Assembly: GCA_963931865.1 (NCBI GenBank)
Contig: OZ007509.1
Location: 3,454,727-3,518,726 of the forward strand
Reading direction: 5' to 3'
DNA: 64,000 nt
From: Axinella damicornis
Lineage: Eukaryota > Porifera > Demospongiae > Axinellida > Axinellidae
Part shown: positions 20,373 through 32,793 of the stretch, piece by piece
Position numbering within the stretch: the first letter of the stretch is position 1
Layout: each line of letters opens with the position of its first letter
The notes under the pieces: model-generated
Databases searched by the model: none
Told to the model about the DNA's origin: nothing
The model's input: the letters and a program-made list of their open reading frames with translations, nothing else
Program-made: the position numbers and the translations under genes

Positions 20373-22380
20373 CCTCTTCCCAGGCACCTGCCCAGCTTTT
20401 CATGGCTTCAGTACAGAAAGCAGGCAAGGCTGGTAAGTTTCCTCACATGAGCATGACATAATCTACAAATGGCAATATTGTCACACTACGTTTTGCGTGT
20501 TGTTCAACCATCTACAAGTTCAATGCTTGGAGACCCCCAATATACATGGTACAGTACCTTAGCTCTTCTTGCTGTTCTGAGCCCCAGTATGTCCACATTC
20601 ATTTCAAGTCTTCCTACCGTCTTTCAACCCTTGACGCCACTAGATCACATGATAAACTTACCAGCTGCAGGCCCTCTCCCGCTTAACCGTAGTGCGACAG
20701 GAAGTTGGGCAGAGCCTGGGACCGAGGCTGAAGTTCCTCTGCAGTTTCCTTAGTCTTAGTTGTGTGTTCTTAGTCGTGTGTTCAAATGCTGTTCTATAGT
20801 GGTAAGATCATGCCCTCACAGTGGGACTCTCTCACTGTCCACCCCGCCACCTGAAGCTTCACACTGTCTACCCCGCCACCTGAAGCTTCCCACTGCCTTC
20901 TTGCAACACAATGACGCAATGAATTCTCCGTTGTTTGCAGAAGAGCTAGTGTATACATTTACAGCGAGAATACACTTCACGCTACAGTAACTATGGAGTA
21001 AGTTCCACTGACAAAAAGAACTGCACTTCAGCAGTCTGGAATGTGCATACACCCCAGTGTCATCTAGTCTCAAGCATTTCTCATGGTATGTTGTCTCACA
21101 CGGTGTGGGATGATGGGAAGCAGTTCATTATGCAAAAGGGGATAGGACCTTCTACAGGTGTATGTCTCCTCTCTGTTTCCAGGCTCTTATCATGTAAAAT
21201 AGAGTCGACGTATATAGCAGTTATGCTATTGTGTGTATTGATCGTAATGCATTACACTCCAAGTAGTGGACCAAATGGTCCATGCAAATTAGAACGTCAG
21301 TGGACGATGGCAGTCATGGTGGTGTAGTCACTAAGTGACTGCTCTGAGTACCAACACTATAAGATTACTGATCACTGTAGTTATGACCATACTTTTGTCT
21401 TCACGATGGCTGCCACTGCTCGCTTCCAACTATGTGACATCACACCCATGAGCACCAATTGGGGCAAACCGTCAGCATAAGCTGTCGCTGGTGGACACAA
21501 TCCGAGTCCACTGCAGTATCCCAGAAAGGAAAGAGATAATTTTATCACTCTGAAGAGGGAGCTTGGCTGTATACCAATCATTCTAACAGGAGTGTGGTTG
21601 CAAAAATGATACATACTTTGGACAGTTTAATTAATCAGAAAACTTTAATACACACACTTCACCAAAGCAACAGTTGTCTTTTCCTCACTACATGAACAAA
21701 TGTTCTCATAGGCTTTAGCATAAACTAACTACTGCACATAGAGTTCAATGATCAAAGAACTGCAGTCAGTGGTCATGAATGCCCGTACACCACATAGGGC
21801 CAAACTTCATAGTATCACGTGATACTGGCAGCGAACCGCTCTGGGGTTGGTTTGGGTCTGGGGCTGAGACTAGACTGCATGGTGCCAAAAATTGTACCAC
21901 CACAAACTTCTTACAACTACCGAGACCTCGCTGACACTCAGCAACTTTTGATACCTCATTCCCTCCTCGATGGCTAAAACGCGTGCAGCTTGCTCACACT
22001 CGTCCCTCCACATGTACACTCTTGGAATTGATGCACAGTGGAGTAGGGTTAGTGCAACTCCCAGGGTGGGTGGGGGATGCCCCTTTGGTCATGTGAATGT
22101 GGCTTCATACATAAGTCAGAGTGTGAGCTAGATGAACCGATCAGGGACCTTGAATGGACAAACGGCACTGTACTACATAGGATCAGTGTGTTATTACAGG
22201 TAGGTGCACCTGGCCAAACAGGTTTAGGTACATTCAAACCTTGCAGTGTATTAAGCAGGTGAGTCTTAATGCTTCATAACTTTACAATCTTACAAACACA
22301 CTTCAGCAAAGTAATAGCTGTTTCCGATGACAACACGGCACCTATTGAATCTATTTCTCACAGGATTCAGCTTAAAATCA
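20373..22380. repeat. Intergenic module D, copy 2
   Basis: Near-identical to 16730-18788; the 16055-16714 element is missing from the matching upstream edge. Contains the relic 21729-21753 and a half fold-back near 21808-21875. Confidence 0.85.
21729..21753 (-). pseudogene. 3'-end relic of a family gene
   Basis: Last eight codons plus 3' flank only, as at 18092. Confidence 0.75.
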
Positions 22381-22815
22381 CTACTGCACATAGAGTTCAG
22401 TGATCTCAACAGGTATGTCTTCGTCAGTACGTGCCTGGTCGGCACACAGCCTCATCTCAATGCCATCCCTAGTGGGGGAGGGAAGCTCTTTCATGAACCA
22501 CGGAGGATTGTTGAAGGAACAGCAGGTGTTCAGTCGACCACAGCCCTGCCCATCCCAGAGGGGATCATTGGGATAGAATCTAAACTGGAAAGTATTTTCA
22601 CTGGCAGTATCACAGAAGTAGTCACTCCCCACATAGGGTGGGATGGGGATGGACACCAGGTTGTGGGTGTTGGTGCAGGGACAGAGAGCTTCAGGGTAGT
22701 GGGTGACAACCTCAAGACCCAGAAAGAAAAGGAAGTGAGGCTGAGAAGGTACGTACAAGCAGAAGATAGAAGCAGAGAGCAACAAATCACACAAGGAAGA
22801 AAGCTGTACTGACAT
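22381..22815 (-). CDS. Gene 7: truncated chimeric derivative, new hydrophobic leader plus C-terminal module
   Basis: Complete ORF of 144 codons with an ATG at 22815. The first ~37 residues (MSVQLSSLCDLLLSASIFCL, then PHFLFFLGLE) are hydrophobic and unrelated to either family leader. They join the family domain at EVVTHYPEALCPC. From there the C-terminal third is intact: DYFCDTAS, ENTFQFR, DPLWDGQGCG, ELYVQ. The join lies at 22714 in DNA. The result could be a small secreted or membrane-tethered protein, or a fortuitous ORF in a 5'-truncated pseudogene. A sister copy (gene 9) keeps the same leader but is interrupted. Confidence 0.55.
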   Translation of the reverse strand: MSVQLSSLCDLLLSASIFCLYVPSQPHFLFFLGLEVVTHYPEALCPCTNTHNLVSIPIPPYVGSDYFCDTASENTFQFRFYPNDPLWDGQGCGRLNTCCSFNNPPWFMKELPSPTRDGIEMRLCADQARTDEDIPVEITELYVQ

Positions 22816-23178
22816 GATGATGGGACCCAGGCCAGGCTAGTGTGACTGTGTGGCTGTGCCAACATGTAGTGCAGCTACAAGTGCCACAAACTGGCCCTGT
22901 ACGTCAGGCAACTGTTGCCTCACTCACTCTCAGCAACTTTTGGTTCTAAACTACCTCTTTCCGGTTAGTCCTCCTCAGTGGCTAACGTGCATGCAGCTTG
23001 CTCATACTCGCAACACAACGGCCTAGTAATGCTACGTACGGATCCAGACCAGGCTATGCCAATAATATAGCACGCAAAGTATCACAAGCTGGCCCTGTAC
23101 ATCAGACTATTCACTTGCTCACGATCGCAACTTTTGATTCTCATTTCAGTCAGTGCATCGGTTTACACACATACAGCT

Positions 23179-23221
23179 AGTCTCGGAACCAGACTCCCAA
23201 CCCAGTCTGGTTCTGAGACTA
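23179..23221. repeat. Short fold-back, 'tagtctcggaaccagactcc' type
   Basis: About 43-base inverted repeat (tagtctcggaaccagact / agtctggttctgagacta). Copies at 23768-23812, about 29706-29748 and 33839-33882, all in the duplicated blocks. Confidence 0.8.
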
Positions 23222-23474
23222 TAACGTACAGCTGAGCTTGCTCATGCTTATCCCACAATGACCAGCATTGATCCAGCAGATACAGCAATCCCTTTAATTT
23301 TTTGGTCCTGCATTGAGCCCTTACATCCTACCAGCAACAAAAGATGCATATGAAGTAAACATATCATTTCCTGAACAGCCATACAATTCAATTCAATGGC
23401 ATCACATAGATCATGCTAGCTATGCTATGGCCAGCAGTGATATGGCTTACTTCCACAGTAAGAATACAACAATA

Positions 23475-23537
23475 CTACTGCACATAGAGCTCAACATTCT
23501 CAACAGGTATGTCTTCATTGGAACGTGACTCATCAGG
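23475..23537 (-). pseudogene. 3'-end relic of a family gene (about 20 codons)
   Basis: Encodes the C-terminal tail (DESRSNEDIPVENVELYVQ-stop), then breaks into unrelated DNA. The duplicate locus keeps even less (33129-33142). Confidence 0.75.
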
Positions 23538-23892
23538 CCATACAGGAACGTGACTTCCTCAGTGGCTAACGTGCATGCAGCTTGCTCATACTCGCAACAC
23601 AACGGCCTAGTAATGCTAGGTATGGATCCAGACTAGGCTATGCCAATAATATAGTATCACAAGCAGGCCCTATACATCAGACTATTCTGGCCTTGCTCAC
23701 AATAGCAACAGTTTTGATTCTCATTTCAGTTAGTTCTTCTCAGTGCATGGGTTTACACACATACAGCTAGTCTTGAAACAAGACTCCCAACCCGGTCTGG
23801 TTCCAAGACTAACATACAGCTTGCTCACGCATGCTTATCCCACAATGACCAGCATTGATCTAGCAGATGTAGCAATCCCTTTGATTTTTACC

Positions 23893-23975
23893 CCGCGCGC
23901 AGATGAGCGAAGAGGGGTTAACTGTCTGTCTGTCTGTCTGTCTGTCTGTCATGAAAAAAAAAATTGAAATCTCGC
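23893..23975. repeat. Insertion with (TGTC)n microsatellite
   Basis: About 80 bases (accccgcgcgcagatgagcg ... ctgtctgtctgtctg ... aaaaaaaaa) that the duplicate locus at 33958 lacks. A small insertion carrying a tetranucleotide repeat and an A-run. Confidence 0.7.
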
Positions 23976-24610
23976 CACATAGACCATTGAAAGGGAGTCA
24001 AACAATAGCAAATAGCAAAAAACTGCTCTATGTGTACCTGACTGAAGTCAAGGCGCTTCGTTTCGCTGTATTTCAGCTATTTTCTACTTTTCATAACCAT
24101 TCCTAACATTGACTCAACCTCTTCGTGACCTCAGAGTCCCATCAAGAACAGGACACACAGTGCATTTGGAAACTTCATGCTTCGAGATGACTGCTAGGAA
24201 ACAGTGTTTTCTCACGCTTCACAGACATCATGGCTATTGTTTCAGCTGTTTTTTCCAGCTATTTCCTATTATTCGTAACATTTGGCCCCACCTCTTCAGC
24301 TTCACAATATAACGTTATATATATGGTAAGCGGTCACTCCCACACCTTGGATATGGCCATACACAAATACAGTATACGCGATAGCACCTGTTCGATGCGC
24401 ATCGGCAGAGATGCCACATCGGTTATAGCTGTATCCTGTAGACGTTCTGCGTGGGGTATGTGTTCTATGAACACCTCTAGTTTGGTCTTGCATTGAGCAT
24501 GTACAGCAACACAAATCCATTTGAATGGCATCTCGTAGCTATGCATTGTCTAGCAGTTAGTAAGTAGATACAGTCTTCTGGTAGCTACATGTAAAAGTGC
24601 AATAACAATA

Positions 24611-25636
24611 CTACTGTACATAGAGCTCAATGTTCTCAAAAGTTATGTCTTCATTGGAACGTGACGCATCAGCACACAGCCTCATCTCAATGTTATCCCT
24701 AGCGGGAGAGGGAAGTTCTTTCATGAACCACGGAGGATTGTTCAAGGAACAGCAGGTGTTCAGTCGATCACAGCCCTGCCCATCCCAGAGGGGGTCATTG
24801 GGATAGAACCTGTACTGGAAGCGACTTTCACTGGCAGTATCACAGAAGTAGTCATTCCCCACATAGGGTGGGATGGGGACAGCTGATAATGTGTTGTTGC
24901 TGGTGCAGGGACAGAGACTGTTGCGATGCGTGTTTATCTCATGAAGAGCAGCTGCAAAAGTCCAGATATGCTTCCTGGGATTGCGTCCGTGTGTGAGGCT
25001 AATGCCATCCACATATGTGTCATCAATTGTGAGACCACGATTATTGTTGTAAGCCCAGAACGCATCTGGTGTCTTCTGCTGGTAGCCAATGATCTTACCA
25101 CACACGTGTGTGTATCGTATACCGTGAAGGTCAAAGGTTGCAGAGGAACATCCTCCTCCACCAATGTTCATTGCACAGAGTCTCTTTGGAGTAGTCAGCA
25201 GTTTCAGTCCTTCAGGGCATGTGTGGCTGCTGTTGGTCATGTTGATTTTGGTCACTCGCATCCAGTTTCCTGTGATCCCCCCACAGGACCCGCTCATGTC
25301 ACAGTACATGTGATAAGAGGAGCCACCTGTACCCTTGAGCCAGTAGTAGTCAGAGGGAGCAGTGGGGTTGAGCTCCTTGATCTCCCAGCAGGAGGCGGCA
25401 GGGCGGCTGGGGGTGCTACCAGGAACACGCAGGAGGTGGAGCTGGGTCATGATGTTCGCCTGCCTTTCAACCACAGTACTGCAGGTGCACGAATCGTTCC
25501 CAGATGAATTGAGTGCAGCAGTGATTGCAGTTTGGATCTCTTCCCTGAGCTGGTTTCTGGTCAACACACATTCCTGTGTTGCTCCCAACTGGAGGAGAGC
25601 TAGCATCGAGAGAGACAGAAAGGTTGGAAGAAACAT
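24611..25636 (-). CDS. Gene 8: secreted fibrinogen-like family protein, class B, intact
   Basis: Single-exon ORF of 341 codons from the ATG of MFLPTFLSLSML, the shortest intact stalk (LNSSGNDSCTCSTVVERQ). The domain starts SCWEIKELNPTAPS; siblings have GGITGGWMRV, here GGITGNWMRV. Patches: WAYNNNRG, INTHRNSL, ESRFQYR, ADASRSNEDITFENI. Patch 1 is close to class A gene 1. The pre-motif reads CDRLNTCCSLNNPPW rather than CGRLNTCCSFNNPPW. Confidence 0.88.
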   Translation of the reverse strand: MFLPTFLSLSMLALLQLGATQECVLTRNQLREEIQTAITAALNSSGNDSCTCSTVVERQANIMTQLHLLRVPGSTPSRPAASCWEIKELNPTAPSDYYWLKGTGGSSYHMYCDMSGSCGGITGNWMRVTKINMTNSSHTCPEGLKLLTTPKRLCAMNIGGGGCSSATFDLHGIRYTHVCGKIIGYQQKTPDAFWAYNNNRGLTIDDTYVDGISLTHGRNPRKHIWTFAAALHEINTHRNSLCPCTSNNTLSAVPIPPYVGNDYFCDTASESRFQYRFYPNDPLWDGQGCDRLNTCCSLNNPPWFMKELPSPARDNIEMRLCADASRSNEDITFENIELYVQ

Positions 25637-25719
25637 CTCCTTAGCTATAAGTCAGTATCACTTGGAAGCATATATAGTGCTGGGGGATTGCTTCTTTGTT
25701 CAGAATAGGAGACTCACTT

Positions 25720-25727
25720 CTTTTATA
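25720..25727 (-). promoter_or_regulatory. TATA box of gene 8
   Basis: TATAAAAG, minus strand, 84 bp upstream of the ATG. Confidence 0.6.
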
Positions 25728-25874
25728 CTTACTGGATTCCTGTGTACAACACATACGACACACACATCTCACACATATACACACAGACCATGATCCCCAG
25801 GGGAAGTAATGGTGGCCTTCCTCTTCCTCTGAGACACCCAGGCAGTCTTGCTCTCAGTGACCTTCAAACTTAGA

Positions 25875-26420
25875 ATCATTTACTTGAAAAGGAGGATAAG
25901 TGCTACCATTCACAGGCACAGGACTGATAACTCATTTTCTTGAGAAAATGACTACCACAGACATCCTACTAGCTCCTGCTTAGTAGGAATAATCATTTAC
26001 TTGAAAAGGAGGATAAGTGCTACCATTCACAGGTACAGGACTGATAACTCATTTATTGAGAAAATGACAACCACAGACATCCTACTATCTCCTGCTTAGT
26101 AGGAATAATCATTTACTTGAAAAGGAGGATAAGTGCTACCATTCACAGGTACAGGACTGATAACTCATTTATTGAGAAAATGACAACCACAGACATCCTA
26201 CTATCTCCTGCTTAGTAGGAATAATCATTTACTTGAAAAGGAGGATAAGTGCTATCATTCACAGGTACAGGACTGATAACTCATTTATTGAGAAAATGAC
26301 AACCACAGACATCCTACTATCTCCTGCTTAGTAGGAATAATCATTTACTTGAAAAGGAGGATAAGTGCTATCATTCACAGGTACAGGACTGATAACTCAT
26401 TTATTGAGAAAATGACAACC
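25875..26420. repeat. 116-bp minisatellite upstream of gene 8
   Basis: 'aatcatttact' recurs at 25991, 26107, 26223 and 26339, exactly 116 bases apart, giving about 4.5 copies. Same unit as at 15304 and 36397. Confidence 0.95.
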
Positions 26421-27645
26421 ACAACCACAGACACACCTACTAGTTCCTGCATACCAGGAAGTATCAAGTTCCTGTAGTTGTTCTTTGCATGTTCTTGGAA
26501 ACAAGTAGTCAAGTGCACACTATGCAAACTGAGGTTGCTAATTCAATAACACTATTAGTAATTTTTTGTGCACTTGCAGTGATGCTTTACTGGAAGCTCA
26601 GAATCTTAATTGGATTATTAGCAACCACATCCGTTTTCATAGCGCGCTTTTCAAAGAACCTGCAAAGACAAAGTAGAGTACACAGCAGTTTGCTGCACAA
26701 GCATTGCTGACCATAACCAAGGGCGTATCGAGCCGCCGAAGCTTCACACTGTCCACCCCGCCACCTGAAGCTTCACACTGTCCACCCCGCCACCTGAAGC
26801 TTCCCACTGCCTTCTTGCAACACAATGACGCAATGAATTCTCCGTTATTTGCAGAAGAGCTAGTGTATACATTTACAGCGAGAATACACTTCACGCTACA
26901 GTAAATATGGAGTAAGTTCCAACTGACAAAAAGAACTGCACTTCAGCAGTCTGGAATGTGCATACACCCCAGTGTCATCTAGTCTCCAGCATTTCTCATG
27001 GTATGTTGTCTCACATGGTGTGGGATGATGGGAAGCAGTTCATTATGCAAAAGGGGATAGGACCTTCTACAGGTGTATGTCTCCTCTCTGTTTCCAGGCT
27101 CCTATCATGCAAAACAGAGTCGATGTATATAGCAGTTATTCTATTGTGTGTATTGATCGTAATGCATTACACTCCAAGTAGTGGACCAAATGGTCCATGC
27201 AAATTAGAACGTCAGTGGACGATGGCAGTCATGGTGGTGTAGTCACTAAGTGACTGCTCTGAGTACCAACACTATAAGATTACTGATCACTGTAGTAGTT
27301 ATGACCATACTTTTGTCTTCACGATGGCTGCCACTGCTCGCTTCCAACTATGTGACATCACACCCACGAGCACCAATTGGGGCAAACCGTCAGCATAAGC
27401 TGTGCTGGTGGACACAATCCGAGTCCACTGCAGTATCCCAGCAAGGAAAGAGATAATTTTATCTCTCTGAAGAGGGAGCTTGGCTGTATACCAATCATTC
27501 TACCAGGAGTGTGGTTGCAAAAATGATACGTACTTTGGACAGTTTAATTAATCAGAAAACTTTAATACACACACTTCACCAAAGCAACAGTTGTCTTCTC
27601 CTCACTACATGAACAAATGTTCTCATAGGCTTTAGCATAAACTAA

Positions 27646-27670
27646 CTACTGCACATAGAGTTCAATGATC
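27646..27670 (-). pseudogene. 3'-end relic of a family gene
   Basis: As at 18092 and 21729. Confidence 0.75.
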
Positions 27671-28163
27671 AAAGAACTGCATGTCAGTGGTCATGAATGC
27701 CCGTACACCACATAGGGCCAAACTTCATAGTATCATGTGATACTGGAAGCGAACCGCGCTGGGGTTGGTTTGGGGCTGGGGCTGAGACTTGACTGCATGG
27801 TGCCAAAAATTGTACCACCACAAACTTCTTACAACTACCGAGACCTCGCTGACACTCAGCAACTTTTGATACCTCATTCTCTCCTTGATGGCTAAAACGC
27901 GTGCAGCTTGCTCACACTCGTCCCTCCACATGTACACTGATGCACAGTGGAGTAGGGTTAGTGCAACTCCCAGGGTGGGTGGGGGATGCCCCTTTGGTCA
28001 TGTGAATGTGGCTTCATACATAAGTCAGAGTGTGAGCTAGATGAACCGATCAGGGAGCTTGAATGCACAAACGGCACTGTACTACATAGGATCAGTGTGT
28101 TATTACAGGTAGGTACACCTGGCCAAACAGGTTTAGGTACATTCAAACCTTGCAGAGTATTAG

Positions 28164-28664
28164 CCCTTTAGGGCCCATAGCGCCAAATGTCGTCATAATA
28201 CTTTCAGCTTCATCATGTGACTTCCGGCAATGTCCTTGGGAGATAGGTTCTGCGACAGCAGAAAGGGTGGGACAGGGGAAGGTGGGTGGGTGCACCCGGA
28301 GGGTGCAAACAGCATGGCCGTGTCTGGGCTCCGCGATAGAAAGGTCTTGGTCGGCACTGGGAGGGCCATTTCCGCCGTTTTTGGCATAACTGGACTTAGA
28401 AAGTAGCCGTCTTGCCTTGTAGGGCCTCCATTTCCAGCATACATCGCCGGTTTTTCAGCTACGGCAGGTTGGCATTTCTCGGGAGGCTTGATTGCAAGCT
28501 CGTTAATTGGTGGGTGTGGTTAAGTCACGTATATGCTCAGTATAGCTGAAATTACCTGTGTGAGCAGTTTCGAGCCCAGCAATGCCAGGGAACAGAAATT
28601 AGGGTATGTTTAAGTGTTCTATAGACTGAAAATGACCTAGAGAAAGAATTTGGCCCCTAAAGAG
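28164..28664. mobile_element. piggyBac-like MITE (501 bp)
   Basis: Interrupts 'gtattaagcaggt' (intact at 22250). The left end is TTAG followed by ccctttaggg; the right end is the inverse cccctaaagag followed by TTAA. The TTAA target and ends rich in CCCTTT are typical of piggyBac; the left target copy has one mutation. No transposase visible. The interior has 'gatgtatgctggaaatgg' on the minus strand and mixed sequence. Confidence 0.75.
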
Positions 28665-28797
28665 TTAAGCAGGTGTGTGTCTTAATGCTTCATAACTTTA
28701 CAATCTTACAAAACACACTTCAGCAAAGTAATAGCTGTTTCCGATGACAACACGGCACCTATTGAATCTATTTCTCACAGGATTCAGCTTAAAATCA

Positions 28798-29343
28798 CTA
28801 CTGCACATAGAGTTCAGTGATCTCAACAGGTATGTCTTCGTCAGTACGTGCCTGGTCGGCACACAGCCTCATCTCAATGCCATCCCTAGTGGGGGAGGGA
28901 AGCTCTTTCATGAACCACGGAGGATTGTTGAAGGAACAGCAGGTGTTCAGTCGACCACAGCCCTGCCCATCCCAGAGGGGATCATTGGGATAGAATCTAA
29001 ACTGGAAAGTATTTTCACTGGCAGTATCACAGAAGTAGTCACTCCCCACATAGGGTGGGATGGGGTAGTCTCATTCCCAGACCGTTTATCCAGCACGTGT
29101 ATCGCTTCCCATGCGCGATACTAAAAGGGATCCATGCTGGGGTTGGTTGGGTCTGGGACCGAGACTAGGGATGGGGATGGACACCGGGTTGTGGGTGTTG
29201 GTGCAGGGACAGAGAGCTTCAGGGTAGAGGGTGACAACCTCAAGACCCAGGAAGAAAAGGAAGTAAGGCTGAGAAGGTACGTACCAGCAGAAGATAGAAG
29301 CAGAGAGCAACAAATCACACAAGGAAGAAAGCAGTACTGACAT
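28798..29343 (-). pseudogene. Gene 9: duplicate of chimeric gene 7, split by a fold-back insertion
   Basis: Carries the same novel leader (MSVLLSSLCDLLLSASIFCW) joined at EVVTLYPEALCPC and the same C-terminal module. A 102-base fold-back element (29066-29167) inserted in the PIPP codons splits it into 28798-29049 and about 29180-29343. Otherwise almost identical to gene 7. Confidence 0.8.
29066..29167. mobile_element. Fold-back MITE inside gene 9, 9-bp target duplication
   Basis: Begins tagtctcattcccagacc and ends ggtctgggaccgagacta. Flanked on both sides by gggatgggg (29057-29065, 29168-29176), present once in gene 7. Confidence 0.88.
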
Positions 29344-29879
29344 GATGATGGGACCCAGACCAGGCTAGTGTGACTGTGTGGCTGTGCCAACATGTAGTGC
29401 AGCTACAAGTGTCACAAACTGGCCCTGTACGTCAGGCAACTGTTGCCTCACTCACTCTCAGCAACTTTTGGTTCTAAACTACCTCTTTCCGGTTAGTCCT
29501 CCTCAGTGACTAACGTGCATGCAGCTCGCTCATACTCGCAACACAATGGCCTAGTAATGCTACGTACGGATCCAGACAAGGCTATGCCACAAATATAGCA
29601 CGCAAAGTATCACAAGCTGGCCCTGTATGTCAGACTATTCACTTGCTCACGATCGCAACTTTTGATTCTCATTTCAGTCAGTGCATGGGTTTACACACAT
29701 ACAGCTAGTCTCGGAACCAGACTCCCAACCCAGTCTGGTTCTAAGACTATAACGTACAGCTGAGCTTGCTCATGCTTATCCCACAATGATCAGCATTGAT
29801 CCAGTAGATACAGCAATCCCTTTAATTTTTTGGTCCTGTATTGAGCACGTACATCCTACCAGCAACAAAAGATGTGTTA

Positions 29880-32793
29880 GTGCAGCGGCATAGTCAGACA
29901 TATCAAACCAATCGTTCACTTTGTGATAAAAGCACCAATATTGGTACACATATAGAGTAATATACTGTGAACATTTTCAGATATTGAGGCATGTGAAATT
30001 GTGCCTGCGTCAGCCGTGGTGGGCGGTTTCCAAAATGGCCGCCGTGCAACATTACCAAATTTGGCAATGTTGTCTTAAATGACTCTTAGTGGTAATCCTT
30101 CAAGCCCTTCTATATATGAAACACAAATTTAACACCTGACTCAGTCTCACTGAGAGAGGACTCATGCAGTGGACAGTAGCGGCTATATGAAAGAAAGAGG
30201 GAACAGCTAGGTGGGTGGGTGATCGAATAACCCTTACTACTGCTACAGCTTGCAGCTGTCTCCACAGCTAGTGTTGCTAATGTTGTGAATAATCAGTTCC
30301 ACCCTGGTTCACCATTGTCTGGCGTCCCATAGTCAGTTGCCTATCATTCCCATTTAAATCTGTTCTTTTGGCCATTGTCAATAATTGGTACCAGCTACCA
30401 CTGTTCATTGGAGGTGAGTGAGTCAGGTCAACGATACAGTGCAGCAGTGGCAGTGAGAGCTTTCCAATCACATGACTCACTTGCTGCTGATCACATGACA
30501 GCTTCACTCCCCAACTATGGATATCAGGTGCACATCTGCATATCCAAACCTAGTCCTTGGGGTGTTTGGGTGGAAAGGTGACCCTTCCACCATTGTTCAC
30601 TGGAAGATGTATAATAGGACACTCTATCCTGGGTGTGCCACCCCTCTCCTTTCCTATGAGTATGATGCAAAATGTTTTGCGATATATATACATACTACAC
30701 CACGTGCATGAAAGTCAGTGATGGGAAAGATAAGTCCATGCAGTGGTTAGCCATAACTGCAGACAACATTACCGTGACGATGTGAAACTAACCATTGCAG
30801 GTCTATAGGCATTCAAGGATGGATTTTATACGCTTCTACCCAACAAATTAATGTGGAATGTGCATGGAATGCCTTGCCACAGTGGTTACTGCCCTGATTC
30901 TAAAACTGCGATCTCCATAATTATAGGCTGATTCCCAGTCTTGGAGGGAGGGGTTGTCAATAATGCTCTCCCTTGTCTATATATCCTATGTTAGAATGGC
31001 CCTTGCTTTGTATCACTTACTGCTCAGTAGGACATAAATGCTAGCTACCACTGAACATAACTCATTGATCCCTTATAATTATGCCCAATGCACTTATTGC
31101 CAGCATGAAACTGTTCTGTCTTGGAACTGGTTGGTAGTATTGTCTAGTACAGTTTCGACACAAATAAACAATGCAATCATGTAGCCAAATATCATGTTGC
31201 TGACCTGTTGGCACAAATATCTCAAAAAGTCCACTGTTGCAAGCCACTGTATGTATATGAAACCCCTGACTTTGGAGACCACAAACCTCAGATCTATATA
31301 GGGTTGTATTATTGGCTTTCAGAAGATTAAGAGGGGGGTCAGCATAGTTTTCCAATGCTCATTTCCTACACACTCCATTTTCCACCACTTTGAGCTTAGG
31401 CATTCATGTGTACTGCATCGGTTTTGGTAGGCCCTTAGCATTTTGTGCATGGCGATTAGCTGCCAAGTGTGTCTTGATTATTTATCTGTAAGCTAAGATT
31501 GTTAGCTACAAAGATGTGGTGGGTGTTTGGGAGATATGTTTGACGAAAAAGAGAGGCAACTGCAAGGCTATGTCATTCCAATTGCCTGACATAATAATTA
31601 TACTCTGCAGGTAACTAAGACAGAATGAACGGCAAATAAGTAAATGCACTATGCTGAGGCTCAGCTAGTGTTACTGGTAGCACTGGTTGTTTCAGTGGTA
31701 TTAATATCCATACCCTTACACTGCCTAGCTTCCTCACACAGCAGACGTAATAATCCCTGGAATATATTTCTCCTGTTCCACCACCTTGTCTATCCATGCT
31801 AACTGTATGGAACCACTCAGACATTTTCCCTTAGTAGGCACAATTCCCATTGTTAGGCACAATCCCCGATGCTATGCTGTCAAAGAGAATACCCCAAAAG
31901 ACCAAGCATCATGTTGATCCTTCGCATTCATCTGCAAGAGGAACTCCGCATGCCTGGCTCATCACATCACAGTTAAATTGCAGTCATATAATATTATACA
32001 ACACCAGGATTATCCATGCCATGGTCTTATTTGTACTGTAATTGCACTGGCAATTGCCTTAATGGCATTCGCACAATCATATTTTTCCCTGCTGTTTCAT
32101 GCCTGCTGGGATTCGGGAAACATCTGGGGTACAAATATTAGGGGTGACAATCAATCGGATTTGGATTTAAAGTCCAAAAGGAGCCAGTGATAGCATTCAA
32201 ATGGAGATGTGTTCTCTGCATTGCTAAAAGTGGCTACAGATTTGTACCAGTCCACCCAGAGGACCTAGTTCTGTTGGTCAGCCCATTTTTCTTGCAGGAA
32301 TGCAGGCAGAATGCTATTCTTAGATGCCTACGTATATCTTGCAGCAAAGCCTATATAGAATCCCTGCTACTAGACCTGCAAGAGGCCAGTTTCTGTTCCC
32401 AGAAAGGTTCATTATAGCTAATTAATAAACGGACCTCTATGCATGTCCATTTCTGGAAATCACTGCTGTAACGTGACACATAAACACCGAATAATTCTAG
32501 CAAGGATGGGGCAGTCACAAGTTATGGAAAAGAACCCTAAGACCCCTAAAAGTGCTATTAAAGACATTATAGTACTGCATTATTCTTGTTGAATAAAAGA
32601 CATTATAGTACTGCATTATTCTCGTTGAATAACGCCACATGGCAGCCATTTTGTAAACCGCCCACCACAGCTGACGCAGGCACAATTTCACATGCCTCAA
32701 TATCTAAAAATGTTCACAGTATATTAATCTATATGTGTACCAATTTTGGTGCTTTATCAAAAAGTGAACGATAGGTTTGATATGCCGCTGCAC
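29880..32793. mobile_element. 2.9-kb TA-flanked DNA element with ~170-bp inverted ends
   Basis: The left arm (29880-30055, starts gtgcagcggcata) and right arm (32632-32793, its inverse) match over about 170 bases, including 'gaggcatgtgaaattgtgcc'. TA flanks both ends (29878-29879, 32794-32795), as for Tc1/mariner-type insertion. The interior has no credible transposase; its longest ORF, about 97 codons at 31062-31355, is unrecognised. A 38-base direct duplication (acattatagtactgcattat) lies at 32570-32630. It interrupts the block that is continuous at 23340. Confidence 0.8.

Larger units (their letters stand above)
26701..28797. repeat. Intergenic module D, copy 3, with a MITE insertion
   Basis: Third copy of the 2-kb module. 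It includes the relic 27646-27670, a half fold-back near 27729-27795, and the inserted piggyBac-like element 28164-28664. Confidence 0.85.
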
